Shown piece after piece: positions 13,001-24,645 of a DNA stretch of 64,000 nt (positions are counted from its first letter, which is position 1; each line of letters begins with the position of its first letter). Made by a program: the position numbers and the translations under genes. The notes beneath the pieces were generated by a model. That model worked only from the letters and a program-made list of their open reading frames with translations, ran no database searches and was not told the DNA's origin. Source of the stretch: Pristionchus mayeri (lineage: Eukaryota > Nematoda > Chromadorea > Rhabditida > Neodiplogasteridae); contig BTRK01000005.1 in NCBI GenBank assembly GCA_036245805.1, forward strand, positions 9,982,001-10,046,000. The letters are read 5' to 3'.

Positions 13001-13654
13001 CTTAATATTTTCATGGAAATAAAAGGATTAGCATTGAATGAATGATGCGGGCATAAACATTGTTGACAATCAACAGTTCATATATTTCGCAACTTTGATC
13101 GTATATCTGCATTGATACAGGATGAGTCCATGGTAAAGATGCAAATCATTGTTGCGTTTCAAGTGATCTATCTTCGATTCGAAAGCACGTATAATTAATA
13201 GAGTTGAATTTTGCTCAGCGATCATAGCACAAACCGTTCTCGAATGTCAGCCATGTCGCCGACATCTCCGTGTTCTTCTTCGTAAGGGCGATGTGCACCT
13301 AAGCGGATCAGTTGATTGAGGGGAAGAATCTCAGAGAATCAGAATGGTATGGACGATATATTTTTCAACTAGATATTTTAGTTTTCTGCAGAAGGTAAAA
13401 TGAACCTACTACTTGTTCAAAAATGTTCATCTAATACAAAAATCGGGCCTCTGCAAGCAAGGATGACACGCATATTCGTGAATATTATAAAGCTTCGAAT
13501 GAAAATAAATGATATTCACCTGTTGCGGCATTCCTTCGTCCAACTGCGAGGGGTCGACGATGGCAGCCCGCAGAGCAGGTGAAGGATTCCATGAGTGGAC
13601 GGAGATGCATTGGAACACGCAAATAAATAAGGAAAGTTGACTGAGCAGCACCAT
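7062..13654 (-). CDS. Purple acid phosphatase (acid phosphatase type 7-like), secreted
   Basis: Sixteen exons give an uninterrupted 449-residue frame with every junction in phase: 13654-13520, 13298-13235, 10391-10316, 10203-10127, 9999-9917, 9739-9646, 9439-9318, 9183-9101, 8972-8852, 8638-8528, 8385-8332, 8178-8104, 7705-7649, 7517-7465, 7373-7304, 7136-7062 (stop TGA). Residues 1-20 form a signal peptide. The dimetal phosphoesterase signature is complete: GDLGVYNG, then GDYAYDL, GNHE, FHRPFYCS and GHEHSYERFLP. The C-terminal DYGYTRMFVPN block of the type-7 family is also present. The length fits secreted or lysosomal members, which hydrolyse phosphomonoesters at acid pH using a Fe/metal pair. 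The acceptor chosen for the exon at 8178 (CTTGAG|GGC) is weak but gives the family-like join LFIDQ-GVDISF. Intron 2 (2.8 kb) holds a TTAA-flanked element; later introns hold hairpins at 8735 and 7190. Confidence 0.93.
7190..7280. repeat. Near-perfect 91-bp hairpin (pre-miRNA-like), in an intron
   Basis: Outer arms of 21 bp pair perfectly (AGCAATCGTCTGACTCTCTT and its complement ending at 7280). They are followed by a partly paired inner stem containing CACGCTCTCTC and a loop. The hairpin lies in the last intron of the acid phosphatase gene. Its length and stem fit an animal pre-miRNA, but no expression data can be seen here; a tiny foldback element is the alternative. Confidence 0.75.
8735..8835. 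repeat. 101-bp hairpin in an intron of the acid phosphatase gene
   Basis: Arms GCGGCAGGATTT and AAATCCTGCCGC close a long stem. It continues through ACACCTCGC and GCGAGGTGT, then GATGGAAATAGAGTATT and AATACTCTATTTCCATC, with a loop of only about 5 bases. It sits between exons 9 and 10 of the phosphatase. The stem is longer and more perfect than a typical pre-miRNA, so it could instead feed a Dicer/endo-siRNA route. Confidence 0.8.
11250..12033 (+). CDS. Cargo gene of the TTAA element: basic/acidic protein of an uncharacterised C2H2-associated family (fragmented)
   Basis: After an acceptor-like GATTAAG, the frame 11250-11500 encodes GYALRKKKASSRYSEKAKEF followed by FDEGITTGTNVPAEVAEKRM and MFTPEERLNARQITRI. 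This matches the pattern (GWALK..R..K..F..GE.TG.K..P..V...M...G.R.F...E.L...QI..FFSR) that I recognise from many uncharacterised invertebrate zinc-finger proteins. A second frame, 11497-12033, is K/R-rich and then strongly acidic. It includes four tandem 15-residue repeats (EGFPLEIRNSNEDDS type) from about 11773 to 11950. The two frames overlap, so joining them needs a splice or a frame break. The same basic-then-acidic order is seen in the locus at 52874-54090. Function unknown; likely nuclear by composition. Confidence 0.5.
11773..11950 (+). repeat. Four tandem 45-bp coding repeats
   Basis: Four in-frame 45-bp units encode variants of EGFPLEIRNSNEDDS (second copy EFPPESGNSNEDDW). They lie in the acidic C-terminal part of the element-borne protein. 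Copies differ by a few substitutions. Confidence 0.9.
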
Positions 13655-13778
13655 TCCGTAGAGAAACCTGCAATTTTCTGTTGTAGTTATTGTGGTTTAG
13701 GAATTGCACGAAGAATGGTGTGAACTGGAATGTGATTTGATCAGATTTACGACACACACACGATAATAAATGCATGTA

Positions 13779-14673
13779 TTAGGTTGGTAAGAAAGTTCTG
13801 TCGCGTACTATTTTTCCATTTTTTTCTTGACTGAATAACTTGTCTGGAAATCCAATTTAACATAAGTTGAAGTGATGTAAGTAGTATACATCAGCAGGTT
13901 TAAGTCGATTCTATTTCACATATAGCGAGAAAATAAATAAAATCTCAAAAATTCGGAAAATTACGACTTTATGGTACTATTTTTTGAACTCAGCCGTTTG
14001 AATAAGAGCGGTCAATTGCTTCTACTACTTTGAAGGGTGATAACTCTAGAGTTGTGCATTCATAATATCACATAACATCCGGCATTCGATATGTGTGGAA
14101 AGCTGTAGATTGCAAAACATGATGATTTCAAATAACAATTTTCGGTATCATCGTTTGAAAAACTGTAGCTTAGGAACAGTTAGGTGCGCCACTTTCCAAT
14201 TTAAGGTAAACAGTAATAATGCCGAGTACTTCACTACTCACTACAATTGAGCTTACTGGGTCAATCGCTAAATCTTCAGGGATGAGAAATGCTTATCAAC
14301 AAAATTCAATTCAGTGAAATTTTCAGAATTGGCGATGATCCCAAGTTGGCATAATGCGGCATTCTTATTGCTATGCAATAAAAAACATGCCCACTCGTTG
14401 CACTTTACAATGGCATGTTAGTAATGCCCATATCACATTTCTTCTTTCCACCATGAGCAAATAATAAATATGGTTTGTCATCAATTTGGTGAAATTGATA
14501 GTTGACTGTGCCAGAATTAGTGATTGGAGAAAACTGTGATCACGTTTTCTCGAAAGAGTAACCAAGCACTATTAGATAACTGAAGATCGTATGAAGATTG
14601 ATCAACTTTGAAGGGAAGTATAAACCAAAATGTAAAATACTTGAAACGCGACAGAACTTTCTTACCAACCTAA
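13779..14673. mobile_element. Mariner-type MITE, 895 bp
   Basis: Perfect terminal inverted repeats of about 27 bp start TTAGGTTGGTAAGAAAGTTC at 13779, with the complement ending at 14673. They are flanked by TA at 13777-13778 and 14674-14675. This is a Tc1/mariner signature. The interior has only short open frames and no transposase. It lies just upstream of the acid phosphatase start codon (13654), so it could contribute promoter sequence. Confidence 0.92.
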
Positions 14674-15220
14674 TACAATGAATAGGTTGAATTGAAATAG
14701 GTTGTGCCAAATTGTTGACAAATGCGAAAAATGACGGCGGAGCGAGCAAGCACTGGGGAATTGATAAGATCATCGTCATTCTTCAATGGGACGCGCATCT
14801 CTAATCTTGCCAGCATCTTCCCATGACAATCACTATCGCCCCTCAAACATCACTGATCGTGAACAGAAAAGATCACAAAGAGTGGAGAGCTACACTCACC
14901 GTATCGTGGTGCATATCGGGTGCGGAATGAGGTTATTATCCCATAATTTGACATATTTTCGTCAAGAAAAATTCGAATAATGAAAAAAAAACTATTTTGG
15001 TTTCGTAATTTACTGCATAGCAGATGAAGCATGGCGGTTAAGCGACACCACGAATCGACGATAGATTGAATTCGAGCGCTCGAGATTCGCATTCAAGTAA
15101 CGCATCTGAAAACAAGACATCAGAAAAATTAAAATAAAAAAAAAAACTAAATCGAAACACAAATGAAAATGAACATATGACAGTGCAAGTTTTTCAAGAA
15201 TATTTTCAGGTATGTAATAT
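14674..15220. other. Intergenic, with one possible short minus-strand exon
   Basis: On the minus strand, TTTTCAG at about 15109 is followed by a 31-codon frame MRYLNANLERSNSIYRRFVV... ending in a stop near 15013. It may be a terminal exon of an unseen gene. No family is recognised and no joining exons were found. Confidence 0.25.
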
Positions 15221-18200
15221 TATATGAGAGGAATCGCGAGAGAATCGACCACTCCGCGGCGGTAGGGGAAAAGTTTGTTCAATCTGGAAACAAATTTGGT
15301 TACAAGTACTTCAAATGATGCTCTTTTAAACTGCGTCGTCAGAATTTTGATATCTGTCGTCATCGTCGAGATTCAGAAGGCCAAATATGGTACTATCACT
15401 TTTCGAAAGTCAAATCGTGCTCACATGTATGATCATAACAGAGGAATTCTGAGAGAATCGAGCAATTCTCTACAGGATCCGTACAACGAAAAACTAACCT
15501 ATCCTGAAAATTTGCGCCCATGGGTACTTTTTCGCGTAGATCACGAAAATCGACCTTGTGAAGCCGTATCTCTGACCCCTCATTCTCTATGGTGCGCCGA
15601 ACTGGGGGGGGGGGGTCGGTTTTTGAAACTTTTGAACGGCTCATCCAAACTCCATACATTTATAGTTATTCTGAGAGAACTCGACGAGATAAGCATTTTT
15701 CCTGTTGGAAGTGAAGGGCTAGCTCATCAACGAAGAAAGTTATGATCGTTTGAAATTTCAAAATTGCCACCTTGAAAATTTTTTCAATAGAATACATTTT
15801 AATTTCATTTCCATTAGATTCCGCGTGCTTTTTTACCCCTGAAGCCAAATTTATAGGGAAATCGAAAGAGATATATTCCGCGAAATTTTCGAAAGAATAT
15901 GGCGAAGTCGCGATTTTTCCCCAAAAATTAAGAGTTTTTATGCATAAAATGTTTCATTCTCGTTTTCATGCGAAACTATTTGCAAATTCGTTTTCTACGG
16001 GTCGAAACACGTCAGAAAAACTTTAACCCGGCTTATTCTGAGATTTGTCATTTTTTCCTCAAAAAACATCGAAAAATCCCTGTTTTTGAGGCCAAAAGTG
16101 AAAATCTCAGTATAAACCGGGTTGAAGTTTTTCTGACGTGTTTCGACGCGTAGGAAACGAATTTGCAAATAGTTTCGCATGAAAACGATAATGAAACATT
16201 TTATGCATAAAAAATCGTAATTTTTGGCGAAAAAATCGCGACTTCGCCATATTCTTTCAAACATTTCTCGGAATATATCCCTTTCGATTTCCCTATAATA
16301 TCTCGTCGAGTTCTCTCAGAATAACTATAAATGTATGGAGTTTGGATGAGCCGGTCAAAAGTTTCAAAAACCGACCTCCCAGTTCGGCGCACCACAGAGA
16401 ATGAGGGGTCAGAGATACGGCTTCCTAAGGTCGATTTTCGTGATCTACGCGAAAAAGTACCCCTGGGCGCAAATTTTCAGGATAGGTTAGTTTTGCGTTG
16501 TACGGACGTATCTCGGTTCTCTCAGAATTCCTCTGATAAGTCCGTTTAAAATAAAGATAGAAAGTCGTTCTTTGCTTAGAAAGAAAGCTGGGAACATGCT
16601 CTACAACTTTTATGTCGACAAAATCATTCCTTGTGCTCATCCTGGTGCGGCGCGGTCGGGTGAACCAAAAAATCCATAACTTTGGAAATCGGAAATATGT
16701 TTTGAGTTATCATGCTTAAGTTGTAGTACATGTATGTGCCTCACTTCACGCCAAAAATTAGGGAAATCGGAGTATGGAAAAAAAAAGCGGGCTCATTATG
16801 GTGAAACGACCCCAAAATGAGTTCAGGACAACAGTACTTCCGTACCTTCAATTGATCAAATCTGGCCTCAACATCATCCAAAATCATCTAAAACAACATT
16901 TAAAGTTGTTTCCCCCCATGCTTTCAGTGGTCATAAAAAGTCATCTGACCTAAATTTCAAAATCGACATCTTGACCTTTTTCAAGTTGCGGGATGGGCTC
17001 TTTTGCACTAAAGTTCATTCAAATCATGTAAAAACATTCCTCGAAACTGCTCTGCAAAAGCGAGCATCTGGAAATGCAAAATTTCATCAGATGGATCCAA
17101 GAAAAGGCGCCAAAGTGTACATCAGGTCAAAATAGAGATAGCGACATGACTCATGGCTAAAAATGTAGAGCACGATAAGCTAAACATTTATATGTTGAAA
17201 GTGAGTCTCTATCTTTTCATTGAAGCGAGCTACAGAGCCTGGAAGTTAGCAGAAAACGACGGATGAGGCGCGCGGGAAAGCGCTAAATGGAGGGGAGGGA
17301 GAGGGAGGTCAGGCGGCGAGAGCGCCAGGCGGTTAGAGCGCGCGCTCTCGGGGATTTTAGCTCGTTTCTAGCCAACTTCTGGGCACTGTAGCGCGTTTCA
17401 ATGAAAAGATAGAAGCTTACTTTTAACAGATAAAATGTTTATCTCGACGAGCTCTACATTTCTAGCCATGAGTCATGTCGTTATCTCTATTTTTACCTGA
17501 TGTACACTTTAGCGCCTTTCCTTGGATCCATATGATGAAATTTTGCATTTCCAGATGCCCGCTTTTGCAGAGCCGTTTCGAGGAATGTTTTTACATGATT
17601 TGAAAGAACTTTATTGCAAAAGAGCCCATCCCGCAACTTGAAAAAGGTCAAGATGTCGATTTTGAAATTTTCGGTCAGATGGTTATTTATGACCACTGAA
17701 AGTGTGATAACATGGGGGGGAACAACTTTAAATGTTGTTTTAGATGATTTTGGATGATTTTCAGGCCAGATGTGATCAATTGAAGATACGGAAGTACTGT
17801 TGTCCGGAACTCATTTTGGGGTCGTTTCACCATAATGAGCCCGCTTTTTTTTCCATATTCCGATTTCCCTAATTTTTGGCGTGAAGTGAGGCACATAGAT
17901 GTTCTACAACTTAAGCATGATAACTCAAAACGTATTTCCGATTTCCAAAGTTATGGATTTTTTGGTTCACCCGACCGCGCCGCACCAGGATGAGCACGAG
18001 GAATGATTTTGTAGACATAAAAGTTGTAGAGCATGTTCCCAGCTTTCTTTCTAAGCAAAGAACGACTTTCTATCTTTATTTTACACGGACTTATGATCAT
18101 TCATGTGAGCCCGATTTGACTTTCGAAAAGTGAGTGTACCATATTTGGCCTTCTGAATCTCGACGATGACGACATATATCAAAATTCTGACGACGCAGTT

Positions 18201-18318
18201 TGAAAGAGCATCATTTGAAGTACTTGTAACCAAATTTGTTTCCAGATTGAACAAACTTTTCGCCTACCGCCGCACACCCCCCTCAAATGGTCGATTCTCT
18301 CGCGATTCCTCTCATATA
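15221..18318. mobile_element. Long foldback element 1, 3.1 kb (terminus TATATGAGAGGAATCGCGAG)
   Basis: Two inverted arms meet near 17300. The left terminus TATATGAGAGGAATCGCGAG at 15221 matches the right terminus ending ...CTCTCATATA at 18318. Arm sequence matches at many points, for example AAAGTCGTTCTTTGCTTAGA at 16561 and its complement near 18050. The core (17210-17420) is GC-rich with GAGAGCGCC motifs and is flanked by inverted copies of a TCTATCTTTTCATTGAA block. No protein is encoded. The left arm is interrupted by a nested foldback (15439-16535). Elements at 21045-23558 and 40487-42486 share terminus and core. Confidence 0.9.
15439..16535. mobile_element. Nested foldback element, 1,097 bp, inside the left arm of foldback 1
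   Basis: Termini CAGAGGAATTCTGAGAGAAT and the complement end at 15439 and 16535, flanked by ATAA on both sides. The right arm of the host foldback retains the uninterrupted sequence GATCATAAGTCCG (complement near 18090), which defines the insertion point and a 4-bp ATAA (or shorter) duplication. Arms of about 520 bp meet near 16050. A run of about 13 G lies at 15605. No coding capacity. Confidence 0.9.
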
Positions 18319-19113
18319 CTTTCTAGCCAATCCACTCCAATGAAACATTCGTTACTCAATTGATTTCTCCCTCCTCTATTATACATCTCCCTGCTTTCGC
18401 CTCTTCGGCATGATGAGATGTATCGGGTGCATCATCTTTGTATTCTCTCTATTCTGCCAGCTCATTCAAGCGCGGACTCGGCTCGTCTAGAGTGCGCCCA
18501 TCCACTCACTGATATAAAACCCTTGCGAAAGGAAAGAGTCGAACAGGTCCGTCGGTAGTGGGTTACCCGCGATTGTGAGTTTAACGCCACACCACCAATT
18601 CGACCGTTCAATTTTGATTTTTTAAATAACCAATGTAAAACTCTTCTTAGATGTATCGTTTTAACAACAATGATATTTATAATGTACCATTGCCAAATGT
18701 CAATGATGGTATGCATGATCAACTTAAAATACAGGATGTAACGTGAAATTTTAGGCAATTAAGGTCATATCCAACAGTTTTTTTGGTCTCTCCCTTCCTG
18801 ACATTTTGTATTTTTGCAGAGCATACACGGTTAATATTAATAACTTTATTGAGTTCGAATCGATCACACCTTTAATAATAACTTTGTAAAACGCTTGGGA
18901 TGATTTTAAAAACAAAATTAGGATAACATAGTTAAAATATTCATTTTTTTCGAACCATTACAAATAGTTAACATTATTTTTTAGGATCACATATGTGTAT
19001 GTATGTGTTATTTGATTATATTGATCTACGTTTCCCGGTAGACAAGTGGGCATATTAAGTTAACGAATTAGAATATCCATGAATTATTGACGGGGCCTCA
19101 TAGTTAATCACTA
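18319..19113. other. AT-rich intergenic stretch
   Basis: No gene recognised. 18541-18620 (GAACAGGTCCGTCGGTAGTG...) has a diverged direct copy at 35223-35300, immediately outside the right end of the large transposon. Confidence 0.6.
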
Positions 19114-20734
19114 TTAATCACTGTGCTTGAGCTTCTTCAGACGTGCTTCCAGTGATTCGAAACTAGTATTGGAGTCATCACGAGCTGTCCCTGACGGGCC
19201 TGTAAAAGAGTTAGTGTTAATAGACCCTAATTTCATTATGATTTCAGGTAATATACACGCATTTGTATTATATAGTTGTATTTTTAATATTCTGCAACTA
19301 AACCTTGCGACAGCATTGCTGATAGTTTTGCTCCTCTATTATACTTATAACACCACTCCCGTAGTGATCTTACAGTACCGGGAATATTGGGAAGATCGAG
19401 TGTCTCCATTGTCGGCTGATTATTTCCCTGCCTGCCGGTCGACAGTGGTGTCTCAGCTGCTGCTGCAGATTATTGATTTTTGCTGGGGCATAATAGTTTC
19501 ACTGTCACATTTTTCGTTAAACACTCTGTTTTTCTATATTTTTGCATCATCGTATCGTATCTTAATCGCACCCCTCGCTCTCGATGTGCTTCTCTCTGTT
19601 CTCCCCTTGACGACTCGGGACGTCGAGAAGCACTCCGCTGTCGAACAGGTTGCGATGATTTGGAAGTGCCATTCATCTTCGCATAATGCATGCGGCGAAG
19701 GCTAGGCAGTGTCTGCAACTCTAATCAGTTGTATGCAATCACTTCAAATGATATCCTATCTACATATTTGCAGCGCATTTGTTTGCTGTGCAACCGTTCG
19801 GGAAATATGAAAAGACGAATGTTTCACGTTCACTCACAACTTTGTGTTCGTAGGCGCATTCAATGTTCGGGCAATTCCCGTCATTCGGGCAGACGAGATG
19901 GAGGAGACGGCAGTAGACTCCCGGACACGAGGGGAATCGTCTACAATAATGATTTAGTGTGTCACACACTCAATAAAATTAATCCGCTCCCATGTAACTA
20001 GATATTACCAAAGTTCTACGATTGCATAACCCGACACAGAGACCTGGAATATTGTCAGTACTACTAACTTGCACTCTAATCTCGGATGGATGAAGTCGCA
20101 CTCCTCGTCGCTTCTTCTGCATTTGGGAAAGTATATGCATCTCTTGGTCTTGATGTTATCTCGAGGATTGGAGGCGGTCAGTTCATTGACTGGATGGGGA
20201 ACAACTTCCTCCTCGCTGCGTGTGGTAATGGATGTACCCTTTCCCGTTTCTATTGCGTTCTGGAAAACATTTATCCATAGGAGAACAGGTTTAAAATGTT
20301 GTTTTTTTTTATATCATAGGTATTATTTTTGCATTAATTATTTTTGCAATTGTCAGCATTTAATTTTGTAACAAACCTCTCCTTCACTCGCTCGCAATCT
20401 CCTGAGTAGTGTCGGATGGCAGCTTGAGTGCTCATACGTGCACAACAATCCCGTGCAATGCTTTCCCTGAGGGCATTTCGGGTGCGTGTAGAAACAGTAC
20501 ACACCGAAACAGTCGGCGGTTCCGAAGTACCTAGAACAATAATGATATAATTCAGGTTTAAACACGCTGGAATGATCGAAAACGTGTAGGTACATACGGG
20601 CATATCTCCGTTGGATGGTGGTAAGTGGAGAGGTGGTATTGGTCATTCTTATTGCAAGCGGGGAACCAAGGGCATCTGTTTAGACTCTCAGCAGGCAGAA
20701 GCAGCTTCTCCTTTTTATCCTTTGCTCCGTCCAT
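19114..20734 (-). CDS. CCCH zinc-finger protein A (Nab2/ZC3H14-type fingers)
   Basis: Seven exons give about 294 codons in frame: 20734-20598, 20530-20377, 20259-20069, 19940-19838, 19712-19572, 19451-19379, 19199-19114 (TAA). Fingers follow the C-x5-C-x4-6-C-x3-H pattern: CPWFPACNKNDQYHLSTYHH, then FGVYCFYTHPKCPQGKHC with CTYEH, CIYFPKCRRSDEECDFIHP, and CPGVYCRLLHLVCPNDGNC with CAYEH. Tandem fingers of this type bind poly(A) RNA in Nab2/ZC3H14/SUT-2 proteins; that role is inferred here. The C-terminus is Arg/Ser-rich. Exons 2 and 4 have exactly the same lengths (154 and 103 nt) as in gene B at 43103-45060, so A and B are inverted paralogues. The exon 5/6 junction needs a different acceptor from gene B to stay in frame. 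Confidence 0.82.
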
Positions 20735-21044
20735 TGAGCGATTGTCGTCCAGGGCGAAGACCGGCGATACTGAAACACATTCCTCATAAGTAAAGTTTTT
20801 TTGCAATCCAGTAGATTAAATACCGTTCTTTCTCAGCCTTGTTTAATTTCGCTATACGTAAGTGAATATGTGGTTATGATGAGTGTAGTTAGTGCAAACA
20901 CCACATGAACTTAAGAGACCCTCCACCAGAGAACGTAACAGGTCCTGGGATGGCCAAAAATTCGATAATTCCAATACGTTTTTTCTAAAGTGGGGGTCCC
21001 GAATGCTGATCGCCGGCAACAATGACTAAGGCTGGGGGTCGATT

Positions 21045-23558
21045 TTGAAAAAGTTTCTGGCACCCCTCACTTTTGGGGTCGAAAAATTGACTTTCTTAAA
21101 ATCATGTGAAATATAGTTTTCTAGATTGTTTTCACGCGCAGAAACCGAATTTCCACATCCGAACGCGAGAAAATGAGAATGAAGTAAGATATGGCTAAGA
21201 ACAGAAAATTTCGATCCGAAATGACACATAAGAGAGGAATCGCGAGAGAATCGACCATTTGAGGGGGGTGGCCGGCGGTAGGAAAAAAATGTGGCCTATC
21301 TGGCAACAAATTTACGAACAAGTATTTCAAATCATGCTCTTTCAAACTGCGTCGTCAGAATTTTGATAACGGTCGCCATCTTCGAGATTCAGAAGGTCAA
21401 ACTTGGTACTATTACTTTTCGATAGTCAAATCGCGATCACTTAAATGATCATAACTTCGTTTAAAATTAAGATAAAACGTCGTTCTTTTTTCAAAAGAAA
21501 ACTACCATCATGCTCTACAACTTTATTGCTGAAGTTATCATTCCTCGTCTTCATCCTGGTGCGGGGTGGTCGGGTGGACCAAAAGTGACGCAACTTTGGA
21601 AATCGGAAAAACCATCTGGGTTTTCATGCTTAAGTTGTAGTCCATACATGTGTCTCACTTCTATCCAAAAATGAAAGAAATCAGGGTATGGATAAAAAAA
21701 ATGGGCTCAATTTCGTGCGGCGACCCCAAAATTAGTTCTGGACAAGAGTACTTCCGTATTTTAAATTGGACCCATTTGAGCTCAAAATAGTTCAAAAATT
21801 TCCAAAACAACATTCTAAGTTGATTTGCCCATGGTGTAACACTTCCGCTGGTCAACAATGACCATAGGACCGAAAATTGGAAAATCGATATTTTGACCCC
21901 CATTAGCTCTTGGAATGTGTCCAAACGCACTAACCAAAAGGACCAAAAGTGACGCAACTTTGGAAATCGGAAAAAAAGTGACGCAACTTTGGAAATCGGA
22001 AAAACTATCTGGGTTTTCATGCTTAAGTTGTAGTCCATACATGTGTCTCACTTCTATCCAAAAATGAAAGAAATCAGGGTATGGATAAAAAAAATGGGCT
22101 CAATTTCGTGCGGCGACCCCAAAATTAGTTCTGGACAAGAGTACTTCCGTATTTTAAATTGGACCCATTTGAGCTCAAAATAGTTCAAAAATTTCCAAAA
22201 CAACATTCTAAGTTGATTTGCCCATGGTGTAACACTTCCGCTGGTCAACAATGACCATAGGACCGAAAATTGGAAAATCGATATTTTGACCCCCATTAGC
22301 TCTTGGAATGTGTCCAAACGCACTAAATTGGTTCTAAATATTGTCAGTACATCCCTCGAAGTAGCTCTAAGAAAATGGGCTCTCGTAAATGCGGTATTTA
22401 CATTGATTAATCCGAGGAAAGGTGCAAAAGCATAGCCTAGGTCAAAATAGAGTTATGGACACGACCCATGGCTAGAAATGTAGAGCACGATGAGCTAATC
22501 ATTTCATCTGTTGAAAGTGAGTCTCTATCTTTTCGTAGAAGCGCGCTATAGAGCCTATAGAGCGCTATAGAGCCCCTTTCCTCGGATTAATCAATGTAAA
22601 TACCGCATTTACGAGAGCCCATTTTCTTAGAGCTACTTCGAGGGATGTACTGACAATATTTAGAACCAATTTAGTGCGTTTGGACACATTCCAAGAGCTA
22701 ATGGGGGTCAAAATATCGATTTTCCAATTTTCGGTCCTATGGTCATTGTTGACCAGCGGAAGTGTTACACCATGGGCAAATCAACTTAGAATGTTGTTTT
22801 GGAAATTTTTGAACTATTTTGAGCTCAAATGGGTCCAATTTAAAATACGGAAGTACTCTTGTCCAGAACTAATTTTGGAGTCGCCGCACGAAATTGAGCC
22901 CATTTTTTTATCCATAACCTGATTTCTTTCATTTTTGGAGAGAAGTGAGACACATGTATGGACTACAACTTAAGCATGAAAAACCAGATAGTTTTTCCGA
23001 TTTCCAAAGTTGCGTCACTTTTGGTCCACCCGACCACCCCGCATCAGGATGAAGACGAGGAATGATAACTTCAGCAATAAAGTTGTAGAGCATGATGATA
23101 GTTTTCTTTTGAAAAAAAGAACGACGTTCTATCTTAATTTTAAACGAAGTTATGATCATTTAAGTGATCGCGATTTGACTATCGGAAAGTAATAGTACCA
23201 AGTTTGACCTTCTGAATCTCGAAGATGGCGACCGTTATCAAAATTCTGACGACGCAGTTTGAAAGAGCATGATTTGAAATACTTGTCCGTAAATTTGTTG
23301 CCAGATAGGACACATTTTTTTCCTACCGCCGGCCACCCCCCTCAAATGGTCGATTCTCTCGCGATTCCTCTCTTATGTGTCATTTCGGATCGAAATTTTC
23401 GGTTCTTAGCCATATCTTACTTCATTCTCATTTTCTCGCGTTCGGATGTGGAAATTCGGTTTCTGCGCGTGAAAACAATTTAGAAAACTATATTTCACAT
23501 GATTTTAAGAAAGTCAATTTTTCGACCCCAAAAGTGAGGGGTGCCAGAAACTTTTTCA
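21045..23558. mobile_element. Long foldback element 2, 2.5 kb, with an internal tandem duplication in its left arm
   Basis: Inverted arms TTGAAAAAGTTTCTGGCACC (21045) and complement (ending 23558) meet near 22555. It contains the shared foldback sequence AGAGAGGAATCGCGAGAGAA at 21229 and its complement near 23375, but here the arms extend about 180 bp further out on both sides. In the left arm about 370 bp (21592-21960) are repeated in tandem (about 21980-22320), including a doubled GTGACGCAACTTTGGAAATC; the right arm has one copy. The right end abuts directly on the palindrome at 23561. Confidence 0.88.
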
Positions 23559-23560
23559 AC

Positions 23561-24643
23561 GCCCATTCTTATCTCTTCGTTGAGATTGTTCGACTCCTAG
23601 TTGGATGGGTTGGGGGAGGATGAGTCCCTCCGAGAGAGAATGCTTCTGTCTCAGATACTTGGTCATGAAGGACGACATGAGAGAATCGATGTCGTGGAGG
23701 GATGGGGTGTGCTCACAGCAGAGATCGAGTACCCGGTGGATAGTGAAGAACACGTCGTCTTTCACCGAATGGCTCACACCAGGCACTCCATCCAACTTCG
23801 CATTCAGATTTGCCAGTAGCATCTGAACCATGGAAGGGAAGTCATTCGATGACTCGGAAGGAAGGGAAGGGATAGGGTCTTCTTCACTCGTGTTGTCTAT
23901 TAGTACATCTTCTACTTCCATTCCCATGTCCACGTCTTCATCGTCGTTATTAGTGATGAGAGTTGAACTTGACTGCACCGGTCCTACAGATTTCGCATCT
24001 TTCATCAAGCAAAACATTTTTTTGCGCAGTTGGTTTGCAATCTCATTTTCAGGACTGTTTTGACCACGAAGAAGTATGAAGCTCAACTATTTTTGAAGGC
24101 TGATTCCATTTTCACCCCCGGTGTAAATTGCTGTTTGAATAGTATCTGGCTCACTTGTTTCCCTTCCTGCGTGCTGAGATTTCATATGTCGTCTCCATGT
24201 TGCAATCGTAGAGTAGCATTCAGCGAAATCACGTAGGCGACACGTGATCTCCCCACCCATGTTTCGATGGAAGAGTCTGTTAACGAGGGAATCGATCGAG
24301 GGATGAACATGAATCGAAGGGAATACACATGGGAACTCACCGTAAATGGACTTCCAGTTCCGATTCCGTCCGTAACCTTGGAGCTTTGCACAGAGTGAAA
24401 GGGCAAACAAACATCTGCGAACAACGAATAGTTCACGGTGAATCGATAAAAAAACACAGTTAAAACAAAAAAAATGAAATTCAGGGCATGTTCCGCCCAC
24501 AGACAAGAACCCAAAAATTAGACTTCCGATTCTATGTATCAGTCTATCAAAGTCTAATATCATAACTTCGAAAGTCTAATATTTAGGCTTTCGAAGCCTA
24601 ACGAGATTAGACTTTTAAAGTCGTAGACTTATTTCCCTGTGAG
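23561..24643 (-). pseudogene. Truncated inverted copy of the transposon protein 1 gene
   Basis: This mirror of 26302-28651 begins at its terminal repeat (24643) and ends mid-gene at 23561. It encodes the two N-terminal zinc-finger exons and then an uninterrupted frame (24086 to about 23566) with MEVEDVLIDNTSEEDPIPSL and SMVQMLLANLNAKLDGVPGV. It shows the pre-insertion state of the TA site hit by the mariner copy in the other arm (GATGTACTAATAG). The downstream three-quarters of the gene are missing, so it cannot make a full protein. Confidence 0.85.
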
Positions 24644-24645
24644 TA

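Noticed and set aside
15275..16640. Frames of 60-156 codons in foldback 1 and its nested element
   Set aside because: Mirror-image frames of non-coding arms; no domain or codon pattern.
21661..23483. Several 70-125 codon frames repeated on both strands in foldback 2
   Set aside because: They occur as inverted and tandem duplicates simply because the element is a foldback; there is no family similarity or splice structure.
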